From Bermanella sp040371755 (GTDB lineage Bacteria; Pseudomonadota; Gammaproteobacteria; Pseudomonadales; Oceanobacteraceae), in NCBI RefSeq assembly GCF_040371755.1, contig NZ_BAABWE010000003.1:186001-250000 (forward strand): a stretch of 64,000 nt of DNA. Direction: 5' to 3'. Positions within the stretch are counted from its first letter, which is position 1, and each line of letters begins with the position of its first letter. Position numbers and translations under genes: made by a program. The notes beneath the pieces were generated by a model that was not told the origin of the DNA, did not search any database, and saw only the letters and a program-made list of their open reading frames with translations. Positions 34,031-42,033 of the stretch are shown one piece after another.

Positions 34031-34762
34031 ATGTTAAATCCCCTATCCAATATCCGCATCGTTATGGTGAACACCTTTCACCCTGGGAATATTGGTGCTG
34101 CCGCCAGAGCCATTAAAACCATGGGGCTGAACGATTTAGTATTAGTCTCACCGGTTGATTTCCCCAATGATCATGCAACCTCCATGGCTGCAGGTGCCAC
34201 AGACGTTCTAGAAAACGCCAAGGTCGTCGAAACCCTAGAGCAAGCCATAGAAGACTGCCAACTGGTCATCGCCACCAGCGCTCGCTCAAGAAGCCATCCT
34301 TGGCCTATAAAAGAAGCCCGCGAAATGGCCCCTCAAATTATGGAAGAGGCCAGCCAAGGCAAAGTGGCCATACTATTTGGCCCAGAACGAATGGGCCTAC
34401 ATAACGAACACCTACGCCAAGCCCATTTCCACATGGATATTCCCGGCAACCCAGAATACCCAGTATTAAACGTATCTGCAGCGGTGCAGTTAGTCTGCTA
34501 TGAATGTTTTATGAGCAATCGTCAAACCTACACCAAGCATGACAAAGCATACCCACAAGTAAATGAACTTAATGGCTTTTATGCGCACCTAGAATCCACA
34601 CTCAACGATGCTGGCTTTTTGAATAAAGCCCACCCAGGACAAGCCATGCTACGCTTAAAACGTTTATTTAATCGTGCTCGTCCTGAAAAAATCGAACTCA
34701 ACATGTTGCGCGGTATTTTAAGCAGCGTAGACACCCTGATAAAAAAATTAGAATCGAAATAA
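34031..34762 (+). CDS. trmJ: tRNA (cytidine/uridine-2'-O-)-methyltransferase TrmJ
   Basis: SPOUT-class enzyme that methylates the 2'-OH of position 32 in several tRNAs. The ATG at 34031 gives 243 aa starting MLNPLSNIRIVMVNTFHPGNIGAAARAIKTMG, the family's first motif; an earlier in-frame start at 33983 reaches into the divergent promoter. The knot motifs LFGPERMGL and NPEYPVLNVSAAVQL are present. It is 11 bases upstream of dapE. Confidence 0.92.
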   Translation: MLNPLSNIRIVMVNTFHPGNIGAAARAIKTMGLNDLVLVSPVDFPNDHATSMAAGATDVLENAKVVETLEQAIEDCQLVIATSARSRSHPWPIKEAREMAPQIMEEASQGKVAILFGPERMGLHNEHLRQAHFHMDIPGNPEYPVLNVSAAVQLVCYECFMSNRQTYTKHDKAYPQVNELNGFYAHLESTLNDAGFLNKAHPGQAMLRLKRLFNRARPEKIELNMLRGILSSVDTLIKKLESK

Positions 34763-34773
34763 AAGAGAGCACC

Positions 34774-35910
34774 ATGAGCGATACACGCACACTGGAATTA
34801 AGCAAAGCACTCATCGCACAACCTTCTGTGACCCCAGAAGACGCCGAATGCCAACAAATGATGGAAGACATATTGGCACCTTTGGGCTTTACCTGCGAAA
34901 CCATGCAATTTGAAGAAGTAAAAAATCTATGGGCACGCAAAGGCAATGAAAAACCCCTAGTGTGTTTTGCTGGCCATACCGATGTAGTACCAACTGGACC
35001 ACACGAAGGTTGGACATACCCACCTTTCGAGCCAACTATTGTAGATGGCATGTTGTATGGCCGAGGTGCTGCGGACATGAAGGGCTCCATCGCTGCATTT
35101 TTGGCCGCCACCGAGCGCTTTGTTAAAAATCACCCAAACCATAAAGGCTCTATTGCCTATTTGATCACGGCTGATGAAGAAGGCCCTGCGGACAACGGCA
35201 CCGTTAAAGTTATCGAAACCCTAGAAGCGCGCAACGAAAAAATCGACATGTGTATCGTGGGCGAACCATCCAGCACCAAACACTGTGGCGACGTGATCAA
35301 AAATGGTCGTCGTGGCTCATTAGGCGCATGGATGACAGTAAAAGGCGTACAAGGCCATGTGGCCTACCCTCACCTTGCGAAAAACCCAATTCATTTAGTG
35401 GCCCCTGCCCTTGCTGAAATGTCCGCTGAAAAATGGGACGAAGGCAACGAGTTTTTCCCTGCTACCAGTTTTCAAATCAGCAACATGAACAGCGGCACCG
35501 GAGCCACTAACGTAATTCCGGGCACCGTTGAGTTGATCTTTAACTTCCGTTTTTCAACGGAGCTTACGCAAGAAGAATTAAAACGCCGCACCCATGAGAT
35601 TATGGATAAACACGGTTTTGACTATGAAATCGAATGGAAACTCAGTGGCCATCCGTTTTTAACCGACCACGGCTCATTAGTGGATGCCGCAGTGGATGCC
35701 ATCAAAGAAGTGGCTAACATCGACACAGAGCTTTCTACTTCTGGCGGCACCAGTGATGGACGTTTCATTGCCCCAACCGGAGCACAAGTGGTTGAGCTTG
35801 GGCCAATCAATGCCACCATTCACCAAGTAAACGAGCACATCAGTGTGGCCGACTTAGATATTTTAAGCGCCATTTACGAACGTACTCTTGAAAAACTGTT
35901 GTTGGATTAG
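34774..35910 (+). CDS. dapE: Succinyl-diaminopimelate desuccinylase
   Basis: Zinc aminopeptidase-fold enzyme that releases succinate from N-succinyl-LL-DAP, the step after DapC. The protein is 378 aa. Metal ligands are visible in FAGHTDVVP (His68), GRGAADMKG, and TADEEGPAD; the catalytic lid-domain histidine follows in GVQGHVAYP. An AGAG ribosome site precedes the ATG. Confidence 0.96.
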   Translation: MSDTRTLELSKALIAQPSVTPEDAECQQMMEDILAPLGFTCETMQFEEVKNLWARKGNEKPLVCFAGHTDVVPTGPHEGWTYPPFEPTIVDGMLYGRGAADMKGSIAAFLAATERFVKNHPNHKGSIAYLITADEEGPADNGTVKVIETLEARNEKIDMCIVGEPSSTKHCGDVIKNGRRGSLGAWMTVKGVQGHVAYPHLAKNPIHLVAPALAEMSAEKWDEGNEFFPATSFQISNMNSGTGATNVIPGTVELIFNFRFSTELTQEELKRRTHEIMDKHGFDYEIEWKLSGHPFLTDHGSLVDAAVDAIKEVANIDTELSTSGGTSDGRFIAPTGAQVVELGPINATIHQVNEHISVADLDILSAIYERTLEKLLLD

Positions 35911-35924
35911 AAACCAAAATTTTT

Positions 35925-36800
35925 ATGTTAACGTGCCCAGTTTGCCAAAGCCCCCTTGCGCGCCAAGACCGTCAGTTACGCTGTGATAATAATCACAGCT
36001 ATGACCAAGCCAAGCAGGGCTATTTTAACCTATTACTTAATACCGCCAAAAAATCTAAGCAACCGGGCGACAACGCCGCCATGGTGCAAGCGCGCAGTGC
36101 GTTCTTAAATGCCGGTCACTACCAAAGCATTTCAGACACCATTAACCAGTTGGCCATTGACCAGCTTCTGCAAAACCAAACCGAAAACGTAAACGTGCTC
36201 GACCTTGGTTGCGGTGAAGGTTACTACAGCGATCGCCTAAACCTAGCATTGAATGATCACCAAATTCAGCACGAATTTTATGGCTTAGATATTTCAAAAG
36301 ACGCGGTGAAATCCGCCACTAAACGCAGCAAGGCCATTCACTGGTTAGTAGCCAATGCCAACCAAGCACCGTTTGCAAAAAACAGCATGGCGCTGATTTT
36401 AAATGTATTTAACCGCATCATGCCCAATGCACTTGCAAACTTATGCCACCCTAAAGGTCGCGTACTTATCGCCAGTGCCGGTGCTTACCATTTGCAGCAG
36501 TTAAAAGAAGCCATATACGAAAACCCAAGGTTTGTAGAATTCGACGCCATCAGCACGATGGCCGAATACTTTGAACACGAGCATCGCCAAACCCTAGACT
36601 TCACCATTAAGCTCGACCCAAACAGCACTGAACACCTAATTGGAATGACACCACACGCTTGGCGCAGTGCACCTAACGTCCAACAAGGATTATTATCTCA
36701 ACAGCAGCTAGAATTAAGAGTACAAATTAATTTAGACAGCTTTACACTTAAACCAAGTGCCCTGACAGCAGTAGATGAAGAGGCCAGCGAAAGCGAATAA
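35925..36800 (+). CDS. rlmA: 23S rRNA (guanine-N1)-methyltransferase RlmA
   Basis: It methylates G745 in helix 35 of 23S rRNA. The protein is 291 aa. The N-terminal zinc ribbon is visible as CPVC (residues 4-7) and LRCDNNHSYD, and the FNLLLN and PGDN elements that touch the substrate follow. The Rossmann methyltransferase domain has the SAM loop VLDLGCGEGYYSD. It lies 14 bases after dapE. Members of the same family methylate G748, so the exact position is by homology. Confidence 0.88.
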   Translation: MLTCPVCQSPLARQDRQLRCDNNHSYDQAKQGYFNLLLNTAKKSKQPGDNAAMVQARSAFLNAGHYQSISDTINQLAIDQLLQNQTENVNVLDLGCGEGYYSDRLNLALNDHQIQHEFYGLDISKDAVKSATKRSKAIHWLVANANQAPFAKNSMALILNVFNRIMPNALANLCHPKGRVLIASAGAYHLQQLKEAIYENPRFVEFDAISTMAEYFEHEHRQTLDFTIKLDPNSTEHLIGMTPHAWRSAPNVQQGLLSQQQLELRVQINLDSFTLKPSALTAVDEEASESE

Positions 36801-36827
36801 AACAAATTTTTGAGGCTAAGTAGCAAT

Positions 36828-37118
36828 ATGAAAATAGTGATCAGGCTAGGGAACCTTGCCCAAAACTATCAGCGCTGTTTTGCCATATTTGGTGCAGGCC
36901 TTGGCCTATTTATGATTGGTTTGACGCTGTTTTACTTAAGTGCCAAACACTACGACGCTCAACCTTTATTAGCCGAGCTACTCACCCTCGTTGCACTAGC
37001 ATTATTTGCCTTAGGGGTAATCACAGCCCTAGTAGGTTACTTAAGTTTGACTTACTATCGCTGGTATCATTTTTTTAAAAAACGCAGCAACACCAAGCTC
37101 GAATCCGAACAAGATTAA
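36828..37118 (+). CDS. Small membrane protein, unknown function
   Basis: About 96 aa from the ATG at 36828. Two membrane helices are separated by a short polar loop (FAIFGAGLGLFMIGLTLFYL and ELLTLVALALFALGVITALV); both ends are basic and so probably cytosolic. No family recognised. An upstream TTG at 36810 would add six residues. It lies in the run dapE-rlmA-this-37143. Confidence 0.55.
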   Translation: MKIVIRLGNLAQNYQRCFAIFGAGLGLFMIGLTLFYLSAKHYDAQPLLAELLTLVALALFALGVITALVGYLSLTYYRWYHFFKKRSNTKLESEQD

Positions 37119-37142
37119 ACCGCTGCTCACTAAGGTTAATGA

Positions 37143-37523
37143 ATGCGCTACCCTGACATCGAAATTTACGCCAAAGACGTCACCTTCAAACAAATTGACG
37201 ACTGGCTAAAACAACACTTTAAACACGTAGAGCGCACCCACACTGAAAGCAAAAAAAGTGAAGCCCGTAGTCACTGGCAAGCAGATGGCAGCGAAATCAT
37301 CGCCTTTGGCAATGCCATCGGTAAATACTCTAGTATTTGGTTTAAACAAAATAACAGCCCATGGGACACCGACCTAGACTGCGCAAAAATTGCCTGTAAA
37401 GAGCTCAACACCCAAATTCGTTGTTCCAACAGCAGTTGGGAAGAAGGCCAAGGGCCAGAAAGCCAATGGTGGCGTGTAGTAGAAGGGGAAGAAAACATGC
37501 TTATCGAATGGCCCGAAAGCTAA
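37143..37523 (+). CDS. Conserved-looking hypothetical protein, 126 aa
   Basis: Soluble acidic protein with many aromatic residues (several Trp in the C-terminal half, for example SQWWRVVEGEE). No signal peptide or membrane helix and no motif that I recognise. It begins 25 bases after the small membrane protein and ends before a terminator, as the last gene of the dapE-side run. The size, codon use and ribosome spacing support a real gene; function is unknown. Confidence 0.6.
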   Translation: MRYPDIEIYAKDVTFKQIDDWLKQHFKHVERTHTESKKSEARSHWQADGSEIIAFGNAIGKYSSIWFKQNNSPWDTDLDCAKIACKELNTQIRCSNSSWEEGQGPESQWWRVVEGEENMLIEWPES

Positions 37524-37546
37524 TATCCCACACTTTTTTGTCATGA

Positions 37547-37566
37547 CAAGGGCCATATGGCCCTTG
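37547..37566 (+). terminator. Terminator after the 37143 gene
   Basis: CAAGGGCCATATGGCCCTTG, a perfect palindrome able to form a GC-rich hairpin, followed by CTTTGT. Lies 24 bases after the stop codon. Confidence 0.6.
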
Positions 37567-37675
37567 CTTTGTATCTGCCCCAGTAAATATCAAAAACGTG
37601 CTTTCTTACCTGTGCCTATAACCATAAAGCCATTACAATGATGTCGGGTTAATAAAACTAAGAAAAGGACATCCC

Positions 37676-38611
37676 ATGATCACCATGAGTACCATCGTCG
37701 CGGCCATTGCATTTATATTTGTACTGGTTGTATTAAAAAAGACCATCGTCTTTGTACCTCAAAACCGCGCTTGGCTGATTGAACGCTTCGGTAAGTACCA
37801 CAGCACCAAAGTGGCTGGCTTAAACTTCATCATGCCATTCATTGACCGTATCGCCGCTGATCGCAGCTTAAAAGAACAAGCTCAAGACGTACCAAGCCAA
37901 TCGGTAATCACCAAAGACAACATTTCATTAGTGGTAGACGGCGTACTGTATCTACGAGTACTTAACCCATACGACGCCACCTATGGCGTAGACGACTACA
38001 CCTATGCCGTCACCCAGCTTGCCCAAACCACCATGCGTAGCGCCATCGGCAAACTAGAGCTAGACCGCACCTTTGAAGAACGTGAAGCCTTAAACGCCGA
38101 CATCGTCGAGTCCATCAACCAAGCGGCCGAGCCTTGGGGCATTCAGCTTTTACGTTACGAAATTAAAGACATTGTGCCACCACAATCCATTTTAGAATCC
38201 ATGGAAGCACAAATGAAAGCCGAGCGTGTAAAACGTGCACAAATATTAGAATCCGAAGGGGACAAACAATCGGCCATCAACGTAGCCGAAGGCCAAAAAG
38301 CCTCCATGGTATTAGCCGCAGAGGCCGACAAAGCCGAGCAAATTTTACGTGCAGAAGGTGAAGCGCAAGCAATATTAGCGGTAGCCGAAGCCCAAGCAAA
38401 AGCCCTAAAAACCGTGGGTGACGCAGCCAAAACCGAAGAAGGCCAAAAAGCTGTACAGCTTGACCTTGCTACCAAAGCCATCGAAGCACAAAAAGCCATT
38501 GCTAAAGAATCGTCTGTGATTCTTTTACCCAACGGCGACACCAGTGCTAGTTCGTTAGTGGCCTCCTCAATGGCCATTATCAACAAGATTAACGATCAAC
38601 AAAAAGGCTAA
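37676..38611 (+). CDS. qmcA: SPFH/paraslipin membrane protein QmcA
   Basis: Stomatin/prohibitin-like membrane scaffold, 311 aa. One N-terminal membrane helix (about residues 5-25) is followed by the SPFH domain (VPQNRAWLIERFGKY to about 190), then a helical flotillin-like stalk rich in Ala, Glu and Lys (EGQKASMVLAAEADKAEQIL). An AAGGAC ribosome site precedes the ATG at 37676 by 6 bases. It is followed after 2 bases by an NfeD-like gene, the conserved SPFH-NfeD pairing in which the two act as one membrane-quality unit. Confidence 0.92.
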   Translation: MITMSTIVAAIAFIFVLVVLKKTIVFVPQNRAWLIERFGKYHSTKVAGLNFIMPFIDRIAADRSLKEQAQDVPSQSVITKDNISLVVDGVLYLRVLNPYDATYGVDDYTYAVTQLAQTTMRSAIGKLELDRTFEEREALNADIVESINQAAEPWGIQLLRYEIKDIVPPQSILESMEAQMKAERVKRAQILESEGDKQSAINVAEGQKASMVLAAEADKAEQILRAEGEAQAILAVAEAQAKALKTVGDAAKTEEGQKAVQLDLATKAIEAQKAIAKESSVILLPNGDTSASSLVASSMAIINKINDQQKG

Positions 38612-38613
38612 CC

Positions 38614-39066
38614 ATGGACTACATTGCACAGCACCTATCAGAAAGTTTAATTATCGCCGGTATTGCCTTACTGATCATAGAGGTAGCCATATTAGGCTTT
38701 GCTACTTTTGTGTTATTTTTTATGGGCTGCTCGTTAATCTTAACTGGGGTGCTGATGTTATTAGGCGCACTGGACGCCACTTACCTCACCGCCTTTTGGA
38801 GCAACGCCATCGTAACTGGCATATTGGCCGCCCTACTGTGGCAACCACTTAAAAGAAGCCAACAAAACAGTGGCAAAGACAAAGAAACCGCCACCACCAT
38901 TGAACATGAATTTGTACTAGAAAACGATGTAGACCATCAAGGACTCACTCAGCACAAATATTCCGGTATTCAATGGAAAGTGAAAAGCCAACAGCTCCTA
39001 ACCAAAGGCACTATGGTAAAAGTAGTCAAAGCCGAAGTAGGTGCTTTATGGGTGGAAGCGGTTTAA
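38614..39066 (+). CDS. NfeD-like membrane protein
   Basis: The short NfeD1b form without the ClpP-like protease domain, 150 aa. Two to three membrane helices (about residues 10-30 and 33-75) are followed by a C-terminal OB-fold (about 90-150, with HKYSGIQWKVK and ending KVVKAEVGALWVEAV). It is directly coupled to qmcA and corresponds to E. coli YbbK-type partners of QmcA. Confidence 0.88.
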   Translation: MDYIAQHLSESLIIAGIALLIIEVAILGFATFVLFFMGCSLILTGVLMLLGALDATYLTAFWSNAIVTGILAALLWQPLKRSQQNSGKDKETATTIEHEFVLENDVDHQGLTQHKYSGIQWKVKSQQLLTKGTMVKVVKAEVGALWVEAV

Positions 39067-39108
39067 TTTTTTACGTTTTAAACATACTAATCTTGCATAA
39101 AACCCATC

Positions 39109-39135
39109 AAAAAACGGCCTAATGAGGCCGTTTTT
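39109..39135. terminator. Bidirectional terminator between nfeD-like and alkC-like genes
   Basis: ACGGCCT/AGGCCGT stem with an AATG loop, preceded by a run of A and followed by a run of T. Works for both convergent units. Confidence 0.85.
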
Positions 39136-39152
39136 GTTTTCTGTTGCCCAAG

Positions 39153-40271
39153 CTACACCTGAAGAAAAAACGATGCCTGTGCCACTGGCTGACCATTAAT
39201 CAGCACCTCAAGCATTTGCGTACCACTGTAATACTTACGGGTAGTAATGGCTTTAATGGCGTGTTTCTTTTGCAAGTTTACCGACTGCCCCGCCGATAAA
39301 TTAAGGGTTTTCCATTTAAACACCTTGGGCGAAGTACTGCCGTTGGCCTTCATAAAATGCAAAGCAAAATCCACCACCAAAGACTGAGGCTCAGTACCTG
39401 CCGACATAAGCGATAACTCAAACTCTAACGAATCCCCTAACACTAAATTGTCAGCTGCTAGTTTTAACTCAAGGTTTTTAACTTGCACCTCTTTAGTATG
39501 CCCTAACAACTCAAACACCTCAGGGTGACCCGCCTTCACTAAGGTACGGGTAGCGTGTTTGATCACCCACTTTACATGCTCATTACTGTTGGGATACCAC
39601 GCCTTGCAATGATCTAACACCAATTGCGGGTGGTCTTTACTGATGTCGTTTAAATGATTGGCCACCGAGCGGCGCACATACAAGCTGGCGTCGTCTTTTA
39701 AAACCTCTAACCAAGGTAAATTATCAGTCGGGTCTTTTACATAGGGTTTTAACTGAATACCCCACGGCAAACGGGGCCTTGTACCCTCTGATACCAAACG
39801 GCGCACGTGTTCGCTTTCGTCTTGTACCCAAGCTTCAAAATGTGCATGGCACAACTCTGGGTGGGCCAACAAAAACGGGCGAATGGCAAATTCCGCTGAA
39901 AACATGTGGGTTAATTCACGCAGTGCAGGCAGCGCCAATTGTGGGTGATCCACCCCATGCTCAGCGATATAATCGATAATGGGCCAAGCGGCAAACCCAC
40001 GCAGCGGGTCGTCAGGGTCACCCGCGTCCCACACACAGGGCAACTGCAACAAACATTCAACTGCTTGCTCAAACCCCGCCGGTAAAAACTCATGCAATAC
40101 CTTAATAAGGTGCTGCACCCGTTGTTTTAATTCTAATGACTCAAGTGGGCCTGTGGCCGCTTGAATAAAGGCCGCCTCATCAAATGATTTTTCTAACGCC
40201 GCTGTTTTTGCAAGCGCATCACTTATGCGCTTAACCGCAGGCAGACCAAGGCCGTTTTTCATCAGTTCCAT
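39153..40271 (-). CDS. AlkC-like HEAT-repeat DNA glycosylase with C-terminal Ig-like domain
   Basis: The protein is 372 aa. Residues to about 255 are tandem HEAT-like helical repeats of the AlkC/AlkD superfamily, which remove cationic alkylated bases (3-methyladenine and similar) from DNA. Family-like blocks are VRRLVSEGTRPRLPWG and SLYVRRSVANHLNDISKDHP near residues 155-225. The last 110 residues (from about LELKLAADNL) are beta-rich, with a TRKYYSGTQMLEVLINGQ ending, consistent with the Ig-like domain of some AlkC proteins. It is the first gene of the accessory island side. Damage specificity cannot be read directly. Confidence 0.8.
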   Translation of the reverse strand: MELMKNGLGLPAVKRISDALAKTAALEKSFDEAAFIQAATGPLESLELKQRVQHLIKVLHEFLPAGFEQAVECLLQLPCVWDAGDPDDPLRGFAAWPIIDYIAEHGVDHPQLALPALRELTHMFSAEFAIRPFLLAHPELCHAHFEAWVQDESEHVRRLVSEGTRPRLPWGIQLKPYVKDPTDNLPWLEVLKDDASLYVRRSVANHLNDISKDHPQLVLDHCKAWYPNSNEHVKWVIKHATRTLVKAGHPEVFELLGHTKEVQVKNLELKLAADNLVLGDSLEFELSLMSAGTEPQSLVVDFALHFMKANGSTSPKVFKWKTLNLSAGQSVNLQKKHAIKAITTRKYYSGTQMLEVLINGQPVAQASFFLQV

Positions 40272-40333
40272 AATGGGGTTCTGCTAAATAAGGTGAACAA
40301 AGAATAACAGGTTTTGCTTACTGGGGATGGGCA

Positions 40334-40398
40334 TGAGCCAATTAACCAGTGCTATTCGGCTCACTATATGAGCCGAATAAACTAAATAATCGGCTCAT
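40334..40398. promoter_or_regulatory. Cluster of four TGAGCC(G)AAT half-sites upstream of the alkC-like gene
   Basis: A perfect 10-bp inverted repeat, ATTCGGCTCA (40354-40363) and TGAGCCGAAT (40369-40378), is flanked by two more half-sites: TGAGCCAAT at 40334-40342 and AATCGGCTCA at 40388-40397. All lie within 130 bases upstream of the alkC-like start. This looks like a multi-site operator. No matching regulator was identified. Confidence 0.45.
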
Positions 40399-40449
40399 TT
40401 ATAAAATAGCTCGTCATGCTTGGCTATAAGCTCGCCATAAAGGAGCACC

Positions 40450-40468
40450 TTACTTACTTACTTACTTA
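40450..40468. repeat. Short TTAC tandem repeat
   Basis: Four full copies of TTAC plus TTA, directly downstream of the HEPN reading frame's end. A tetranucleotide run of this kind may vary in copy number. Confidence 0.6.
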
Positions 40469-40475
40469 TATTTTA

Positions 40476-40901
40476 TTATGACTCAATGGGTGGCAGTGCT
40501 TTTACTAAATCTAAAATTTCTTTGCTGATGGTGATTAACTCTTTGAGCAGTTGAGGGTTCACATCCAAATGACCTTCATACTCTGCCAAGTTTCTGGCCT
40601 TATGACATTGATCCAATACCCGCCACTTTGCTTTATCTAATTGCAACGTATGCTCTAAACACTAAAACACTAAAAAACGACTATCGCTTCGATAACCATG
40701 CCAGCATAAAGCAGCTAATGAAAGGGCATGAGCTGCTCCATACGCTAACGAAAACTGACTGTCTTCGCTCAATCCTTGAATCAAAGCATCGTTCAGCTTA
40801 ATTTCGCCCGCACGGCACATGCCCGCGAACTCTTGAGCATCAGGGGGCTCAGGTTTTAATTGTTGTATTTTGACTAAGTTATCCAACGCTTGCATGGGCA
40901 T
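40476..40901 (-). pseudogene. HEPN-domain toxin gene with in-frame amber codon
   Basis: Start ATG at 40901, 18 bases after the nucleotidyltransferase gene ends. The first 79 codons (MPMQALDNLVKIQQLKPEPP...HGYRSDSRFLVF) are followed by TAG (40662-40664) and then, in the same frame, by CLEHTLQLDKAKWRVLDQ, CHKARNLAEYEGHLDV and about 40 further codons to TAA at 40476-40478. From memory of the family, LVF-Q-CLEHTL is the usual reading, so a CAG-to-TAG change is the simplest account. The HEPN catalytic region (CHKARN...YEGH) is beyond the amber codon, so a terminated protein would lack it. Readthrough, suppression, sequencing error and real decay all remain possible. Confidence 0.75.
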
Positions 40902-40919
40902 CCTGCCTATTCGTTAGCT

Positions 40920-41489
40920 TTATGTTAATAAATCAACTTGGGGTTGTGCCATCACTTTACTTACAAAGCTCTGGCCATCTTGTAAACGCTGAGCCAGTTC
41001 TTGTGGTGAGTAAATCGTTGGATTCACTGGCCGTTGCAATTGCGTTTCAGCTGACGCTAGTAAAGTCATGATCTCGGTGTAGCTTAAATCATTCCCGACC
41101 AACATTACATCCACATCACTCCCTACGTGTTCTTCACCTTTAGCGATGGAGCCATAAATAAAGGCAAGCTCTAGCTGAGGTAATACAGACGCTAGCGCAC
41201 CCTGTAACACCCCTTTTACACCAAAGGTCTTTTTAACAATAGAAACAAGCTCGGTAAAAATAGGGTTAACTTCATTGGCTTGATAATGGATCTGGTTACC
41301 CTGCTTACTCACCACTAACAATCCAGCTGCGACCAAATTACTTAATTCACGACTGATGGCACCTCTGCCCATACCTGCAATGCGCACGACTTCATTTAAA
41401 TAAAAGCTTTTCTCTGGCTGACCAAATAATAAAGCCAGCACTTTTTGCTGCGCCTTGGTGAACAAGGCGTCTCCAATGTTTGTATTCAT
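40920..41489 (-). CDS. MNT-type nucleotidyltransferase antitoxin with winged-helix N-terminus
   Basis: The protein is 189 aa from the ATG at 41489. Residues about 1-75 are a winged helix (IGDALFTKAQQKVLALLF...GRGAISRELSNLVAAGLL), and the minimal nucleotidyltransferase domain follows with FIYGSIAKGEEHVGSDVDVML (Gly113, Ser114, Asp125, Asp127). MNT proteins neutralise a HEPN RNase by blocking or AMPylating it; the HEPN gene lies directly downstream. A TTG at 41498 would add three residues, but the promoter's -10 box sits just before it, so ATG 41489 is preferred, giving an almost leaderless message. Confidence 0.85.
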   Translation of the reverse strand: MNTNIGDALFTKAQQKVLALLFGQPEKSFYLNEVVRIAGMGRGAISRELSNLVAAGLLVVSKQGNQIHYQANEVNPIFTELVSIVKKTFGVKGVLQGALASVLPQLELAFIYGSIAKGEEHVGSDVDVMLVGNDLSYTEIMTLLASAETQLQRPVNPTIYSPQELAQRLQDGQSFVSKVMAQPQVDLLT

Positions 41490-41498
41490 GGCACTCAA

Positions 41499-41527
41499 AC
41501 TATAGGACCCAAATTGGGTCTTGTCGA
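41499..41527 (-). promoter_or_regulatory. Promoter with palindromic operator in the spacer, MNT/HEPN operon
   Basis: On the minus strand: -35 TCGACA (41522-41527), exactly 17 bases, -10 TATAGT (41499-41504). The spacer contains the perfect palindrome GACCCAATTTGGGTC (41506-41520), so a repressor bound there would cover both boxes. The winged helix of the first gene is the natural candidate for autorepression. The predicted transcription start lies 2-4 bases before ATG 41489. Confidence 0.65.
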
Positions 41528-41730
41528 GTTTATTTTCACAGCCACATAGATTTTTTTGTACTCAGGCTTCAAAAAAACATGATCAACATCATCCAACCCA
41601 AGGTTGTTATTTGTTTAGGGTTAGACACTTTTAATACAGGACAGCTTGGTAAGAATAATCGGAATCGACGTCGGATTGATCGGGTGAATGGGGGTTGGGC
41701 GAGGTCAGTGGAATATGTTTAATAAAATTA

Positions 41731-41878
41731 ATTTTAGAATGTTCAATATTTCAAGTACTCCGACCCCTTGATTCGCCTTGATTCGGGCAAGCCGTGATCA
41801 TGACTAAGAGGCAGGCCTCTTCAATATTAGTTGCACTCACTAAGTGAGTGATCAGCCGAAGCTAACACACTCTAAGAC
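41731..41878. ncRNA. Structured repeat unit 1 (possible RNA element)
   Basis: Closed by a pairing of ATTTTAGAATGT (41731-41742) with ACACTCTAAGAC (41867-41878): nine Watson-Crick pairs, one G-U and two mismatches. Inside are a conserved GGGCAAGCCG, a hairpin AAGAGG/CCTCTT with four-base loop (41806-41821), TATTAGTTG, a hairpin CACTCAC/GTGAGTG with three-base loop (41834-41850), and TCAGCCGAA. About 83% identical to unit 2 over the 100-base core 41785-41884. Strand of transcription unknown; could equally act as a DNA element. Confidence 0.55.
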
Positions 41879-41898
41879 AAAACTGTTAAATAATAAGA

Positions 41899-42033
41899 GT
41901 CCAAAGGTGTCTAAAGTACATTCGTTCAACACCCCTAACGGGGCAAGCCGTTTTCACGACTAAGAGACAAGCTCTTCAGTATTAGTTGCACTCACAATAT
42001 GAGTGGTCAGCCGAAACTGGCACACCCTTGGAC
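41899..42033. ncRNA. Structured repeat unit 2 (possible RNA element)
   Basis: Closed by GTCCAAAGGTGT (41899-41910) pairing with ACACCCTTGGAC (42022-42033), 11 of 12 pairs. Inside are a CCCC-TAAC-GGGG hairpin (41932-41943), GCAAGCCG, hairpin AAGAG/CTCTT (41962-41976), TATTAGTTG, hairpin CACTCA/TGAGTG with loop CAATA (41989-42005), and TCAGCCGAA. Relative to unit 1, three closing-stem pairs change on both sides and remain paired (C-G to T-A, A-T to T-A, G-C to A-T), which argues for selection on structure. Confidence 0.55.

Noticed and set aside
41480..41722. Small plus-strand gene opposite the MNT promoter
   Set aside because: It spans the MNT promoter and operator and has no ribosome site or recognised product.
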